A stretch of 64,000 nucleotides of DNA from Pseudomonas fluorescens (GCF_902497625.1 NZ_CABVGX010000002.1:62001-126000), one strand, 5' to 3'; shown: positions 42,978 through 51,864, numbered from the stretch's first letter. Notes: generated by a model from the letters alone, not told the origin. Program-made: numbers and translations.

Positions 42978-45104
42978 ATGCGTCGTACTCTGGTTTCGAT
43001 TTGTGTGCTTCAGGCGTTTTCAGCACCAGCCTGGGCGGAGCAGGCAACAACCGCGACAAACAGTCTGGAATTGCAAGCGACCGACATCGTCGGAACGGCT
43101 GATTATGAAACGGCGCAAGGGCCCGTGAAGGGCTATCGGGCCACGCGCTCTGCCAGTGCGACGCGAACCGACACCTCCATCCATGAAACGCCGCAGTCCA
43201 TCAGTGTCGTGACCAAGGACGCCGTAGAAGATATCGGCGCCACTCGCCTGCAGGACGCGCTGGATTATGCCGGCGGCGTGGGCCGGGCCAACAACTTCGG
43301 CGGCCAGGGGCTGACCACGTTTACCGTGCGCGGATTTACCACCGGCGAGTTCTATCGCAACGGTTTTCCGATCAATCGCGGTTACCCGAACATGCCGGAC
43401 GCGAACACCATCGAGCGCCTGGAAGTGTTGCGCGGCCCGGCGACCACTCTGTACGGGCGCGGCGATCCCGGCGGTACGTTCAATGTGGTCTCCAAGCAGC
43501 CTCTGGGCGAACGCACGGTAACGCTGGGCAGCCAGCTCGACGATCAGGGCATGCGCCGCGGCACGCTGGATGCCTCCGGTCCGCTCGACGAGGAGGGCCG
43601 TTTGGCCTATCGCCTGAACGTGGTGGGAGAGGGCGGCGACACCTTTCGCGATCATGTCGAAACCGAACGCTACGGTGTGACCCCGGTTATTTCATGGCAG
43701 GCCAGCGACGCCACCAAGGTGATCTTCGAGGGCGACTTCATGCGCAACAATCACCCGCTGGATCGCGGCGTCACGCGTTATCCAAATCAGCTTGGCACCG
43801 CGTCCCGGGACACTTTCTTCGGTGAGAAAGACGCCGGCAAATTGCACAACGACAACAACATGGCGCAGTTGCGCTTCGAACATTTCCTGAGTGACAACTG
43901 GACCTTGGGCGGCGGCTTTCAGTGGCTGGATGGCAGCTTGCAAGGCAACGCCATCGAAGCCAACGGCATGACTGCGGACGGGCGCACGCTGGGACGCAAT
44001 TTCAACTACCGCAAACTGGAATGGACGGACAAGGACACCCAACTGAACCTCACCGGGCGTTTCTCCACTGGCGGTTTCGATCACACCTTGTTGACCGGTA
44101 TCGAGTACGAAGACTACGACTACAAGTCCATCATCCAGCGCTCCAGTGGTGCGGTCGGCGCTTACCCGATCGATATCTTCAATCCGGTTTATGGCCAGCC
44201 ACGGCCGGCCTTGACCCGCACGCCGACCCACGACAAGGAAAACCTCAAGACGTACGCGGCCTTCGTTCAGGATCAAGTGGCATTGACCGAGCGCTTGAAG
44301 GTGCTGGCGGGCGCCCGTTTCGAACGCTTCGAGCATGATTATGAAACCTTCGTGCCGGGTGGCAGAAGCTGGCAGGCCAGCGACAATGCGGTGACGCCGC
44401 GCATTGGCGTGCTGTATGACCTCACCGACAGCGTGGCGATGTACGCCAACACCGCGCGCTCGTTCAAACCCAATACCGGGGCCAGTCGACAGGGTGGGGG
44501 CTTCGCGCCGGAGAAGGGCAAGTCCTATGAAATGGGGGGCAAGTGGCAGGCACTGGAGGGTCAATTGAGCGTGGATGCCGCGATCTATCAGATTGAAAAA
44601 CGTAACGTGCTGACCACCGACCCCGTGGACTCGACGTTCAGCGTGGCAGCGGGCGAGGTGCGCAGCCGTGGCTTTGATCTGAATGTGGCAGGCAATCTGA
44701 CCCCGGAATGGAGGATGATCGGCGGTTACGCCTATGTCGACGCCGAGGTCACCCAGGACAGCGTCCTGCAGTCGGGCACCCGGTTGATGAACATTCCCAG
44801 GAACAGCTTCAGCCTGCTCAACGTCTATGAGTTTCAGGACGGTTATCTGAAAGGCCTGGGCCTTGGGGTGGGTGGCAAGTACGTCGATGAACGGGCGGGC
44901 CAGACCGCCAATACGGCGTTTTCAATGGGCAGTTACACCGTCATGGACGTGCTCGGCTTCTACAAGATCAACGACAACGTCAGGCTCAATCTTGATGTGA
45001 AAAACCTGTTCGATCGCGATTATCAGGAGGGTGCGTTCGGTAACGTCTACGCCTATCCAGGGGAGCCGAGGACGGTCCAGGTGGGCATTGCGTATACGTT
45101 GTAG
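42978..45104 (+). CDS. TonB-dependent siderophore receptor 1
   Basis: A 708-residue outer-membrane receptor: signal peptide (PAWA|EQ), plug domain (TSIHETPQSISVVTKDAVED, RLEVLRGPATTLYGRGDPGG, NVVSKQPLG) and a 22-strand barrel ending in NLFDRDYQEGAFGNVYAYPGEPRTVQVGIAYTL-type sequence with terminal Leu. There is no N-terminal secretin/TonB short domain, so it is a plain transporter, not a transducer. It likely takes up a ferric siderophore made by other species; the ligand is unknown. A Fur box lies upstream. No biosynthesis genes are nearby. Confidence 0.92.
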   Translation: MRRTLVSICVLQAFSAPAWAEQATTATNSLELQATDIVGTADYETAQGPVKGYRATRSASATRTDTSIHETPQSISVVTKDAVEDIGATRLQDALDYAGGVGRANNFGGQGLTTFTVRGFTTGEFYRNGFPINRGYPNMPDANTIERLEVLRGPATTLYGRGDPGGTFNVVSKQPLGERTVTLGSQLDDQGMRRGTLDASGPLDEEGRLAYRLNVVGEGGDTFRDHVETERYGVTPVISWQASDATKVIFEGDFMRNNHPLDRGVTRYPNQLGTASRDTFFGEKDAGKLHNDNNMAQLRFEHFLSDNWTLGGGFQWLDGSLQGNAIEANGMTADGRTLGRNFNYRKLEWTDKDTQLNLTGRFSTGGFDHTLLTGIEYEDYDYKSIIQRSSGAVGAYPIDIFNPVYGQPRPALTRTPTHDKENLKTYAAFVQDQVALTERLKVLAGARFERFEHDYETFVPGGRSWQASDNAVTPRIGVLYDLTDSVAMYANTARSFKPNTGASRQGGGFAPEKGKSYEMGGKWQALEGQLSVDAAIYQIEKRNVLTTDPVDSTFSVAAGEVRSRGFDLNVAGNLTPEWRMIGGYAYVDAEVTQDSVLQSGTRLMNIPRNSFSLLNVYEFQDGYLKGLGLGVGGKYVDERAGQTANTAFSMGSYTVMDVLGFYKINDNVRLNLDVKNLFDRDYQEGAFGNVYAYPGEPRTVQVGIAYTL

Positions 45105-45146
45105 ATGACCGACAAGCGCACATTAACGCTTCAAACCTTCAACAGC

Positions 45147-45167
45147 GTCTGCACCTCTGGTGCAGAC
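45147..45167. terminator. Hairpin after receptor 1
   Basis: GTCTGCACC-tct-GGTGCAGAC, a perfect 9-base stem 42 bases after the receptor stop. It lacks a U-run, so it may be a weak terminator or an mRNA 3' end stabiliser. Confidence 0.5.
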
Positions 45168-45176
45168 AGACCGCAA

Positions 45177-45201
45177 TCGCCAGCAAGCCGGCTCCTGCAG
45201 G
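45177..45201 (-). repeat. REP-like element
   Basis: The minus-strand reading CCTGCAGGAGCCGGCTTGCTGGCGAT matches the common intergenic REP palindrome of fluorescens-group Pseudomonas (GGAGCCGGCTTGCTGGCG core). Only one copy was noticed in the window. Confidence 0.7.
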
Positions 45202-45295
45202 TGCGTTTGCTGGCTTGATGGCAACCTGGGCATGTTCATGCTCGGCCTGGCGTTCATGTCCGACGGCATCAGGGGTTACGCTGCTGTAGAAGCCG

Positions 45296-45964
45296 CTAAA
45301 TCTTGTGGTGAATCTCCAGCATTTTGAATGTCACTTTTCCGCCTTCGCTCGGGTAGCCGGTGTTGTCCTGCACATACGCCCCCGCTTTGAAATACAGCGG
45401 TTTGGTCTTCCAGCTCGGGTCGACCGTGGCTCGCCAGTTGTAGCCCGCTGCGCTGATGCCCAACGCGCCTTTGGGGCTGATGTGGATCTGGTAGGAAAAG
45501 TTCTGGTTGAGCGGGACACCGGTTGCAATGGTGATGACCTGGCCCGTTTCATCTTCAGGATTCAGGCGCACCTTGGCAACAATGTTCCCCGTTAACGACT
45601 TCTCTTTGTACTGGTATTCCAGCTTCACCATCGGGCTGTTGCTGTCCTTGTTATGAATCTGGCCGATCACGATTTTGCCGGTGCTGGGTACTTGATTGAC
45701 CGTCACACTCGCCCGCAGGATGTTATCCGCCGCTGAATACTGCCAATTGCGCAGCGACCCATCGCTAAAGGTTTCGCGCAGCTCGCTGCGTGGGTAAATG
45801 GCGTTGGCCGTTTTCGAGCCGGTCACCGGTGCCCAGAAGGACAGGGTGGTGGTATCGGCATTGAAATACTGGTCCGTGAACCCTTGCATCAGCCGAGGCG
45901 TTTCTATGGTGGCCGGCGGGCTGCCTTCAGGGATGCTTAAGTTCCAGGTGGCGAGGTCGATCAT
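45296..45964 (-). CDS. Polysaccharide lyase family 7 (alginate lyase-like), copy B
   Basis: A 222-residue PL7 protein with RSELRE, QIH (GQIHNKD) and YFKAGAYVQDN, including the YxQ that copy A lacks. It aligns with copy A (1420-2085) from the first residues (MIDLATWNLSIPEGSP against MIDLSTWNLTIPVGAP), so the two are paralogues. That alignment and an AAGGAC upstream set the start at 45964 over GTG 46000. No signal peptide is visible. Alginate cleavage is the family activity; the biological role is open. Confidence 0.88.
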   Translation of the reverse strand: MIDLATWNLSIPEGSPPATIETPRLMQGFTDQYFNADTTTLSFWAPVTGSKTANAIYPRSELRETFSDGSLRNWQYSAADNILRASVTVNQVPSTGKIVIGQIHNKDSNSPMVKLEYQYKEKSLTGNIVAKVRLNPEDETGQVITIATGVPLNQNFSYQIHISPKGALGISAAGYNWRATVDPSWKTKPLYFKAGAYVQDNTGYPSEGGKVTFKMLEIHHKI

Positions 45965-46209
45965 GGCGAGAGTCCTTCGGGCAGAGAATATTGCGGCCAC
46001 AGTTTCCCCATCCGTGCTTTTTGCGCGGCGTCAATCAGGCATTCTGATGGGGTGATTCGTATGGCGGTTGATTGACGTCAAATGATCGTCAATGGCTCTA
46101 CTGCAGGCTTTATGCCTAGAGAAGCGACCGCTGGTCGGTTTTAGCGTGGAGCTTGGAACCTATGGCTTTTGAAGTACTCTGCGGCTATCTGGCGCCGAGT
46201 CATGGCAGC

Positions 46210-47121
46210 CTATTTTTCCAGCCACTCGGAATGCGCCTGCGGAAAATGCTGTTGCATCCATTCAATGAAAACCTGCACCTGCGGCGCCAAATGCCGGCTT
46301 GGATAGACCACTGACACAGGACGAGGAGATGGCCGATAGGGTTTTAAAATCTCAACCAACGCGCGACTGGCAAGATGCTCGGCGACAGCGATGCCCGGCG
46401 CCTGGATGATTCCGAAAGCTGACACGCCACATTGAACGTAGGCATTTGACTCTGTAACCGTGATCGCCGCGTTACTGATAAACGCGCGGTCTTGATTTTT
46501 TACCGAGAAATGCCAAGGCAACGTCCTGTTGCTCTGACCGGACAAAAAGTTTACCCCGCGATGGGCAGCCAGTTCGTCGAGTGTCTCCGGTTCGCCGTGC
46601 CTGTGCAGGTACTCGGGCGCAGCGCACGTCACCATGGTTGCCATCGCGATGGGGCGCGCAATCAGGCTGGAGTCCGGTAACTCGCCTATACGCAGCGCGC
46701 AGTCGATGCCCTCACCAATCAAATCAACCGCCCGGTCGGTCACGCCCAATACTATATTGATGCCGGGGAAGTTCACGGTGAACTGCTTAAGGCTTTTGAT
46801 GAATTCCGTTTGGGCGAAGGCGTTGGGGATGTCGACGCGAAGTCGACCCTCGAGAGTTGCTCCAGATCGGTCAAACATCGAGGTCGCGGCAGAAATATCC
46901 GCCAGTATTTCCTGCACCCGTTCATAGAATCGTTCGCCCTCAGTGGTGAGCGCTACTTTTCTCGTTGTGCGCTGGAAAAGGCGCACGCCCAATGACGTCT
47001 CCAGCTCCTGGATATAGCGAGTGACCTGCGGTCGCCCGATGTCCAGCGACTCGGCGGCTTTGGTGAAGCTCCCCAGTTCAGCGAGCCGGGCGAACAAACG
47101 CATCGATTGCAGCAATTCCAT
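46210..47121 (-). CDS. LysR-family transcriptional regulator
   Basis: A 303-residue LysR protein of the CrgA/DsdC-like subgroup, with MELLQSMRLFARLAELGSFT and LFQRTTRKVALTTEGERFYERV in the DNA-binding half. It is divergent from a frameshifted quinone oxidoreductase gene over a 174-base gap, which is a common pair in Pseudomonas. It presumably regulated that gene. Confidence 0.9.
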   Translation of the reverse strand: MELLQSMRLFARLAELGSFTKAAESLDIGRPQVTRYIQELETSLGVRLFQRTTRKVALTTEGERFYERVQEILADISAATSMFDRSGATLEGRLRVDIPNAFAQTEFIKSLKQFTVNFPGINIVLGVTDRAVDLIGEGIDCALRIGELPDSSLIARPIAMATMVTCAAPEYLHRHGEPETLDELAAHRGVNFLSGQSNRTLPWHFSVKNQDRAFISNAAITVTESNAYVQCGVSAFGIIQAPGIAVAEHLASRALVEILKPYRPSPRPVSVVYPSRHLAPQVQVFIEWMQQHFPQAHSEWLEK

Positions 47122-47295
47122 GACGCTTTCCCATAAACCCCGCCTGACTCACGGAGTTGAAAATGATTGTTACCCAAGAATAGAACAATCATGTCTTTTT
47201 TCACGCATTTATTGCGCCTCGCCAACAGCGAAAGATGGGCGCAACACAGAACCGATTCCGGTTTGAATCCATCAACGTGTTTTTGGAGAGTCACA

Positions 47296-48305
47296 ATGAA
47301 AGCCTGGTTATTGAAAGATTTCGGCCTCGACAATCTGCAATTGGGGGAGGTGGCGACCCCGCAACCCAAGGTTGGCGAGCTGCTGGTCAAGGTAGGGGCG
47401 GTCTCGCTCAACTTCCGCGACAAGGCCATCGTCGATGGCATCTATGAACCGCATAAAGTGCCCAAGAACCTCATCCCGGTGAGTGACGCGGCCGGCACAG
47501 TGGTCGCGGTCGGCGACAGCGTCACGCGATTCAAAGTCGGTGATCGGGTCAACTCGCACTTGTACTCGCGTTGGCTGGACGGCGAGCCTGGCCCCGACGA
47601 GCCCGATCACTGCTTCGGCTCGCCGTTGCCGGGCGGCCTGGCCGAATACATGATCATCCACGAAGACAGCGCCGTGAGTGCGCCCGCCAACATGAGCGAC
47701 GAAGAGGCCGCAACATTGCCCATTGCCGCGCTCACGGCCTGGTACTCGCTGGTCGACTTCGGCAAATCAAGCCGGGGCAAACGGTGTTGGTTCAGGGCAC
47801 TGGCGGTGTGTCCATTTTTGCTGTGCAGATCGCTACCGCACTTGGCGCAAAGGTGATTGCAACGTCGAGCAACGATCAGAACTTGCAAACCGTCAAGACG
47901 TTGGGGGCCGCAGCGGGCATTAACTACAGAACAACGCCGGCCTGGGCGGACGAAGTACTGAAACTGACTGAAGGCAAAGGTGTGGATCTATTGCTCGATG
48001 TGGCCGGTGGCAGCGGCATTAATCAATCGGTTGCAGCGACCAAGGCATCCGGGCGCATTGCACAGATCGGCTTCTTGACCGGGCAGACCGTTGAACTCAA
48101 TCTGATGCCACTCATCTTCCGTCAGACCACCCTTCGCGGTATCGCTGTAGCGCCGCGCTCATCTTTCGACCGCATGAACGTGTTCCTCAACGAGCACACT
48201 ATTCGTCCCGTGATTGATCGGGTGTACTCGTTCGAGCAAGCACGTGAGGCTTACGAGCATCTTGCGAAGGGCGCATTCTGCAAGGTTGTGATAAAAATCG
48301 CTTGA
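47296..48305 (+). pseudogene. Zinc-independent quinone oxidoreductase with a single-base frameshift
   Basis: The first 157 or so codons (MKAWLLKDFGLDNLQLGEV to TAWYSLVDFGK) and the second part (IKPGQTVLVQGTGGVSIFAVQ to VVIKIA) are in different frames. They together make one complete MDR protein of about 336 residues. The break is at 47763-47767, where GGCAAATCAAG should read GGCAAAATCAAG, so one A is missing. This is a real inactivating mutation or a sequence error; AAA is too short to suggest programmed frameshifting. GGAGAG precedes the ATG. It is divergent from the LysR gene. Confidence 0.85.
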
Positions 48306-48361
48306 TGTTCAAGGGTGCGAACAGGGCGCCTGTTACTCGGTCTCCCGATGAACTCCAATGC

Positions 48362-48413
48362 CTGGCCTGAACGGCGTTCGATTCTGTTTGAAAGAATGTC
48401 GATATCAGGCCAG
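48362..48413. repeat. Long imperfect inverted repeat
   Basis: CTGGCCTGA (48362-48370) and TCAGGCCAG (48405-48413) are perfect outer arms, with further inner pairing ATTCT/AGAAT. The hairpin lies between the oxidoreductase and the first lipoprotein gene. No U-run follows. Confidence 0.55.
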
Positions 48414-48513
48414 TCGGCGCTATTGAATTTATCGTGAATCAATATATCTCCGCATTTTCATGTGGCTACTATTAATTCGTTGAATGGGTTGGCTCATCAA
48501 AAGGGTGAAAATT

Positions 48514-48912
48514 ATGAACAAGCTAATTATTTACTCCTTGCTTGGACTGTTCATGACGGGCTGTTCGTCTTCGGGTCATCAAGCTGCGGCCGACGCACAT
48601 GCCGCCGCGCCGGCGAGCGCGAAACAACTCAACGCGAGCGAGATAAACTCTACGGTCATAGGTCGCCAGCATTCGAGTGTGACGTCTACTGGTTATCCTT
48701 TTTCCGAGACACTCAACCCTGACGGGACCGCAGTAATAAATATCTCCGGAGAGTCCACGCAGAAGGGCAATTGGGTCATCACCAAAGACGTTATCTGTGT
48801 GAGTTATCAGAAGTATGGCAAGGAGTGCAATAAGGTGCTTAGTGACGGAAACTCTTTCTGGTTTGTTGATAGCACCACCAACAAGACCAATAACAAGTTT
48901 TCCGTCAAATAG
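48514..48912 (+). CDS. Small lipoprotein, tandem copy 1
   Basis: A 132-residue protein with a lipobox LFMTGC at residues 12-17, so it should be lipid-anchored in the envelope. The mature part has two Cys in DVICVSYQKYGKECNKV that may form a disulfide, and the pattern STVIGRQHSSVTSTGYPFSETLN-DGTA shared with the next gene. It resembles small lipoproteins of the DUF995 kind, but that name is tentative. The sequence around it is AT-richer than average. Function unknown. Confidence 0.7.
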   Translation: MNKLIIYSLLGLFMTGCSSSGHQAAADAHAAAPASAKQLNASEINSTVIGRQHSSVTSTGYPFSETLNPDGTAVINISGESTQKGNWVITKDVICVSYQKYGKECNKVLSDGNSFWFVDSTTNKTNNKFSVK

Positions 48913-48961
48913 GGTGCCGACGAATTTTTAGTGCTGTCGAGATCAAATTGCAAGGTGAGTT

Positions 48962-49357
48962 ATGAACATCAAGATTTGCAGTTGCCTGTTGCTCAGCCTC
49001 ATCCTGTCGGGTTGCGCTTCGACAAGTGAGCAGAAAATAAAACCGGTTTCAGCCTCCGCAGTAGCGCTTGATGATGAACAAGTGCGCAAGACCTTGATCG
49101 GCAACAAGCTGAACAATATCGGGCGCACTGGCTTGCCCTATTCCTTGAGCTTCAATGGCGATGGAACGGAAATTTTCAGAATGTCGGGCAACCCACCCGA
49201 AACCGAGTATTGGACCGTCAAGGATGGGGTGATCTGTTTCACCGCGGCCAAGAGCCCCAAAGAATGTTATCGACTCAAAAAAGATCAGGATGACTACTGG
49301 CTGGTGCACCCCGACACGGGTGCGGTCCATTACCATTACACGCTGACGCCACAGTGA
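48962..49357 (+). CDS. Small lipoprotein, tandem copy 2
   Basis: A 131-residue protein with lipobox LILSGC at residues 13-18. The body parallels copy 1: RKTLIGNKLNNIGRTGLPYSLSFNGDGTE, WTVKDGVICF and KECYRLKKDQDDYWLV. The two Cys and the Trp are in the same spacing, so these are diverged tandem duplicates. It starts 49 bases after copy 1 and is probably co-transcribed. Function unknown; a cell-envelope role is inferred from the lipid anchor. Confidence 0.72.
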   Translation: MNIKICSCLLLSLILSGCASTSEQKIKPVSASAVALDDEQVRKTLIGNKLNNIGRTGLPYSLSFNGDGTEIFRMSGNPPETEYWTVKDGVICFTAAKSPKECYRLKKDQDDYWLVHPDTGAVHYHYTLTPQ

Positions 49358-49393
49358 TAATGGATTGCCTGGCTGTCTTGAGCGCCGCGCGAA

Positions 49394-49555
49394 TCAGACG
49401 TTGGACGAGCTGATGGTGTCCTCCGCGGATTCTTCAGCCAGCTTCAACCGGTCAGCCTTGCTGATGTATCTGGACTTGCTGGCCGGTGCCAATTTGGCAC
49501 TGGCTTTCTTGGCGTGTGCCTTCAATAACTGCTGTATTTTTTTGCGACGATTCAT
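49394..49555 (-). CDS. DUF2986 small basic protein
   Basis: A 53-residue reading frame, MNRRKKIQQLLKAHAKKASA then KLAPASKSRYISKADRLKLA, ending with an acidic tail. The basic N-terminal half and the SKxxYISKADR motif match my memory of DUF2986, a small conserved protein in Pseudomonas and Vibrio. The function is not known. It is convergent with the lipoprotein genes and has a weak ribosome site. Confidence 0.7.
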   Translation of the reverse strand: MNRRKKIQQLLKAHAKKASAKLAPASKSRYISKADRLKLAEESAEDTISSSNV

Positions 49556-49651
49556 AGTGCGCTACCCGGTTTGTAAGCGCTTGCATGATATCAGCTCAAA
49601 GAGGTGCGCTGCCTCGCAAAAACTCGGCCATGCAGCAATCCCGACAGATAT

Positions 49652-50326
49652 TCAGGGGCGTGAGGCCACCTCGTCCAGGTGATGCAGCAAACTCAGCGGG
49701 TCTTCATAAACCCTCAGCGCACCTGCTCGCTCCAGCTCACCACGGTCATAGCCACCGGAAAGCAAACCAATGCCGGTGGCTTTGCAGCGCCTTGCGGCCA
49801 GCATGTCCCACACGGCATCGCCGATGACCAGGCATTCTTCTATGGCGACATCCATTTTCCGTGCGGCTGCGAGGAAGAGGTCCGGGTCAGGTTTGCCGTA
49901 TTTGACGTCATCGCGGGTAATGAGGTTGATGTCCTTGGCATCGAGCTTCAAGGCCTTGAGGTTGATGCTCGCGGTGTCGACACCTCCGCTGGTCGCAATG
50001 CACCACTGAACACCTTCCTCGGATAGCGTATCGAGTAGCTCCACGGCACCGGGCAGCGCGATGATCTGCCCTTGTAAGGCTTCATAGGCCTGCGCATGTT
50101 TGTCGCTCAGCCGCTTCGCTTGTTCGGCATTGATCGTCAGCCCGGTCTCGCGGGACAGGGTCTTGAGCATCAAGCCGCCGCTCATGCCGATTTTCCGATG
50201 AATGCGCCACATGGCGAGGGGAATATTTTCCGAATCGAGAGCTTCTTTCCAGGCCGCGACGTTTTGATAGACGCTGTCGGTCAGCGTGCCGTCGAGGTCA
50301 AATATGAATGAGGTTTGCGGTCGCAT
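49652..50326 (-). CDS. HAD-family phosphatase (phosphoglycolate phosphatase-like)
   Basis: A 224-residue HAD hydrolase: motif I FIFDLDGTLTDS, motif II CIATSGG, motif III Lys in KYGKPDPD and motif IV VIGDAVWD. A helical cap lies between motifs I and II, as in phosphoglycolate and beta-phosphoglucomutase-like enzymes. The substrate is unclear. No operon partner is evident, though the manganese catalase cluster lies upstream in the same direction. Confidence 0.9.
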   Translation of the reverse strand: MRPQTSFIFDLDGTLTDSVYQNVAAWKEALDSENIPLAMWRIHRKIGMSGGLMLKTLSRETGLTINAEQAKRLSDKHAQAYEALQGQIIALPGAVELLDTLSEEGVQWCIATSGGVDTASINLKALKLDAKDINLITRDDVKYGKPDPDLFLAAARKMDVAIEECLVIGDAVWDMLAARRCKATGIGLLSGGYDRGELERAGALRVYEDPLSLLHHLDEVASRP

Positions 50327-50390
50327 GCAGTACTCCAGTATTCAAATGTCATCCATGGCTATTTCCATTCCAGACAACCGAGCGGCCGGC

Positions 50391-50699
50391 CTACGGGATT
50401 GGCGCTCGTTCCAGGTCAGCAGGGCCGGGTTCGACCCGCGCTCCATCACCTTCAGATTCTTCGCGACTCACGCGCTCGTCATCGGTCAGGCCGACGTCTG
50501 TTTCATTCGATCCATCACGGTCGGACAGGTCGTTTGGCAGGAGGGTGCCTACCCCGAAGATAATCGCTGCCATGTAAACCTTCAGTCCCCTGCATGCTTG
50601 TCTGCAATCATGTTCAAAGCCTGCGAAGGCTCTATCCATCACTTTGTTGAAGTGATCCTTCACTGACACTGTGCTGTTATCCGGTTCCAATCTCGTCAC
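50391..50699 (-). CDS. Hypothetical protein upstream of HAD phosphatase
   Basis: A 102-residue candidate starting at GTG 50699, with AGAGGA immediately before it. It has one short hydrophobic stretch (GLKVYMAAIIFGVGTLL) around residue 45 and a highly acidic C-terminal tail. No family is recognised. It follows the manganese catalase by 43 bases on the same strand, with a perfect palindrome between. It could be a real small membrane-associated protein or chance; the start and reality are uncertain. Confidence 0.4.
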   Translation of the reverse strand: MTRLEPDNSTVSVKDHFNKVMDRAFAGFEHDCRQACRGLKVYMAAIIFGVGTLLPNDLSDRDGSNETDVGLTDDERVSREESEGDGARVEPGPADLERAPIP

Positions 50700-50712
50700 T
50701 CCTCTGGTTTAT

Positions 50713-50732
50713 GCGACCTCATATGAGGTCGC
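50713..50732. repeat. Perfect 20-bp palindrome GCGACCTCAT/ATGAGGTCGC
   Basis: A complete dyad with no loop between the catalase stop and the next start. It may be an operator or, as RNA, a hairpin that ends or protects the catalase message. There is no U-run. Confidence 0.6.
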
Positions 50733-50742
50733 TGAACACACA

Positions 50743-51624
50743 TCAGGCATCTTTGCCTTGCACGTAACCTGAGCCCAGGTCCGCGCCTGTCACCGGTTCA
50801 CTGAGTGGGTCAGATGCCGTGCGAATTTTCATCGCTTCCAAAACAGATTCATCGTCTTGGGAAAGATTCACAGAAGCCGATCCGTCACCGCCATCGACGG
50901 CAGGCTCAGGGCTCTCGACATATTCCCACCCGGCACCCTCGTTCCAAGGGCCGCGAACATTGGGTTCGCCCGACATGTTGAAATATTTGTGGGTAAACGC
51001 CGGATCGCCAGGCAGCTTGCCTTGCGGGAAGTTCGGTTGAATGGAGTGCAGCGCTTTTTCAAATGACTTCTGGTGCGCGATTTCGCGCGTCATCAAGAAA
51101 CCCAGTGCTTCTTTCACGCCGGGATCATCGGTCACGTTGATCAAACGTTCATAGAGAATTTTTGCCCGTGCTTCTGCGGCGATGTTTGAGCGAAAGTCTG
51201 CGGTAGGTTCGGAGATCGAGTCTACGTAAGCCGCTGTCCATGGAACGCCGGCGGAGTTGACCAGTGGCGCGCCTGCGCCGTACAGAAGACTGGTGATGTG
51301 CGAGTCGTTACCGGCGCCGTTGATTGCCCGGTACAGTTCACCTTCCTCTTGCACGCCTTCCGCCAGCTGGCCTTTGGCACCCCGGTTGAGCATCACGATG
51401 ATCGAACCGACGATTTCCAGGTGGCTCAATTCTTCAGTGGCAATGTCCATCAACAGGTCCTTGCGACCCGGATCTTCTTCCGCCAATGCCTGGGTGAAAT
51501 AGCGAGCTGCCGCGGCCAGTTCACCATTGGCACCGCCGAATTGCTCAAGCAGCAGGTTGGCCAGCCCCGGGTTGGGTTGTGCCACTCGCACGGTGTACTG
51601 AAGGCGTTTGTTATGTAAAAACAT
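50743..51624 (-). CDS. Manganese catalase
   Basis: A 293-residue non-haem catalase. The dimanganese four-helix bundle shows LLLEQFGGANGELAAAARYF, ATEELSHLEIVG, AAEARAKILYERL and TREIAHQKSFEKAL, carrying the Glu and His metal ligands. It dismutates hydrogen peroxide in the cytosol and in Pseudomonas is often expressed under stress or in stationary phase. The ATG at 51624 has AGGA upstream and gives the usual MFLHNKRLQY start. There is a proline-rich, acidic C-terminal tail. Confidence 0.93.
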   Translation of the reverse strand: MFLHNKRLQYTVRVAQPNPGLANLLLEQFGGANGELAAAARYFTQALAEEDPGRKDLLMDIATEELSHLEIVGSIIVMLNRGAKGQLAEGVQEEGELYRAINGAGNDSHITSLLYGAGAPLVNSAGVPWTAAYVDSISEPTADFRSNIAAEARAKILYERLINVTDDPGVKEALGFLMTREIAHQKSFEKALHSIQPNFPQGKLPGDPAFTHKYFNMSGEPNVRGPWNEGAGWEYVESPEPAVDGGDGSASVNLSQDDESVLEAMKIRTASDPLSEPVTGADLGSGYVQGKDA

Positions 51625-51814
51625 TGGGTCATTCCTCATGCAGGCTAAAAGCGCATTCACCACTTCGGGCGTTAGCGCGTGCATGAGTTGTGAGAGGCAG
51701 AAACCGGGGGAATTTCGTTTTTTACCGCCACGCGAGACGGACGGTATCAGTTCAATAGTTCAAGTAATTTACGCGGGGCTGGCGATCACGAGCCGACCGT
51801 TTGATCGACCGTTA

Positions 51815-51839
51815 CTGCAGACACGCTTAGTGTCTGCAG
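51815..51839. terminator. Hairpin after receptor 2
   Basis: CTGCAGACAC-gctta-GTGTCTGCAG, a perfect 10-base stem with a 5-base loop, 26 bases after the stop of the minus-strand receptor gene. No U-run follows on the minus strand, so termination is possible but not certain. Confidence 0.55.
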
Positions 51840-51864
51840 CGAGGCCATGCTGCGTATTAATGAC

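Noticed and set aside
43692-44564. A 290-codon minus-strand frame opposite TonB receptor 1
   Set aside because: Lies wholly inside the receptor gene and shows no domain; it is a compositional artefact.
47763-47767. Programmed ribosomal frameshift in the oxidoreductase
   Set aside because: The slippery tract is only AAA and no stimulatory structure or known recoding in this family is apparent; a mutation or sequence error is simpler.
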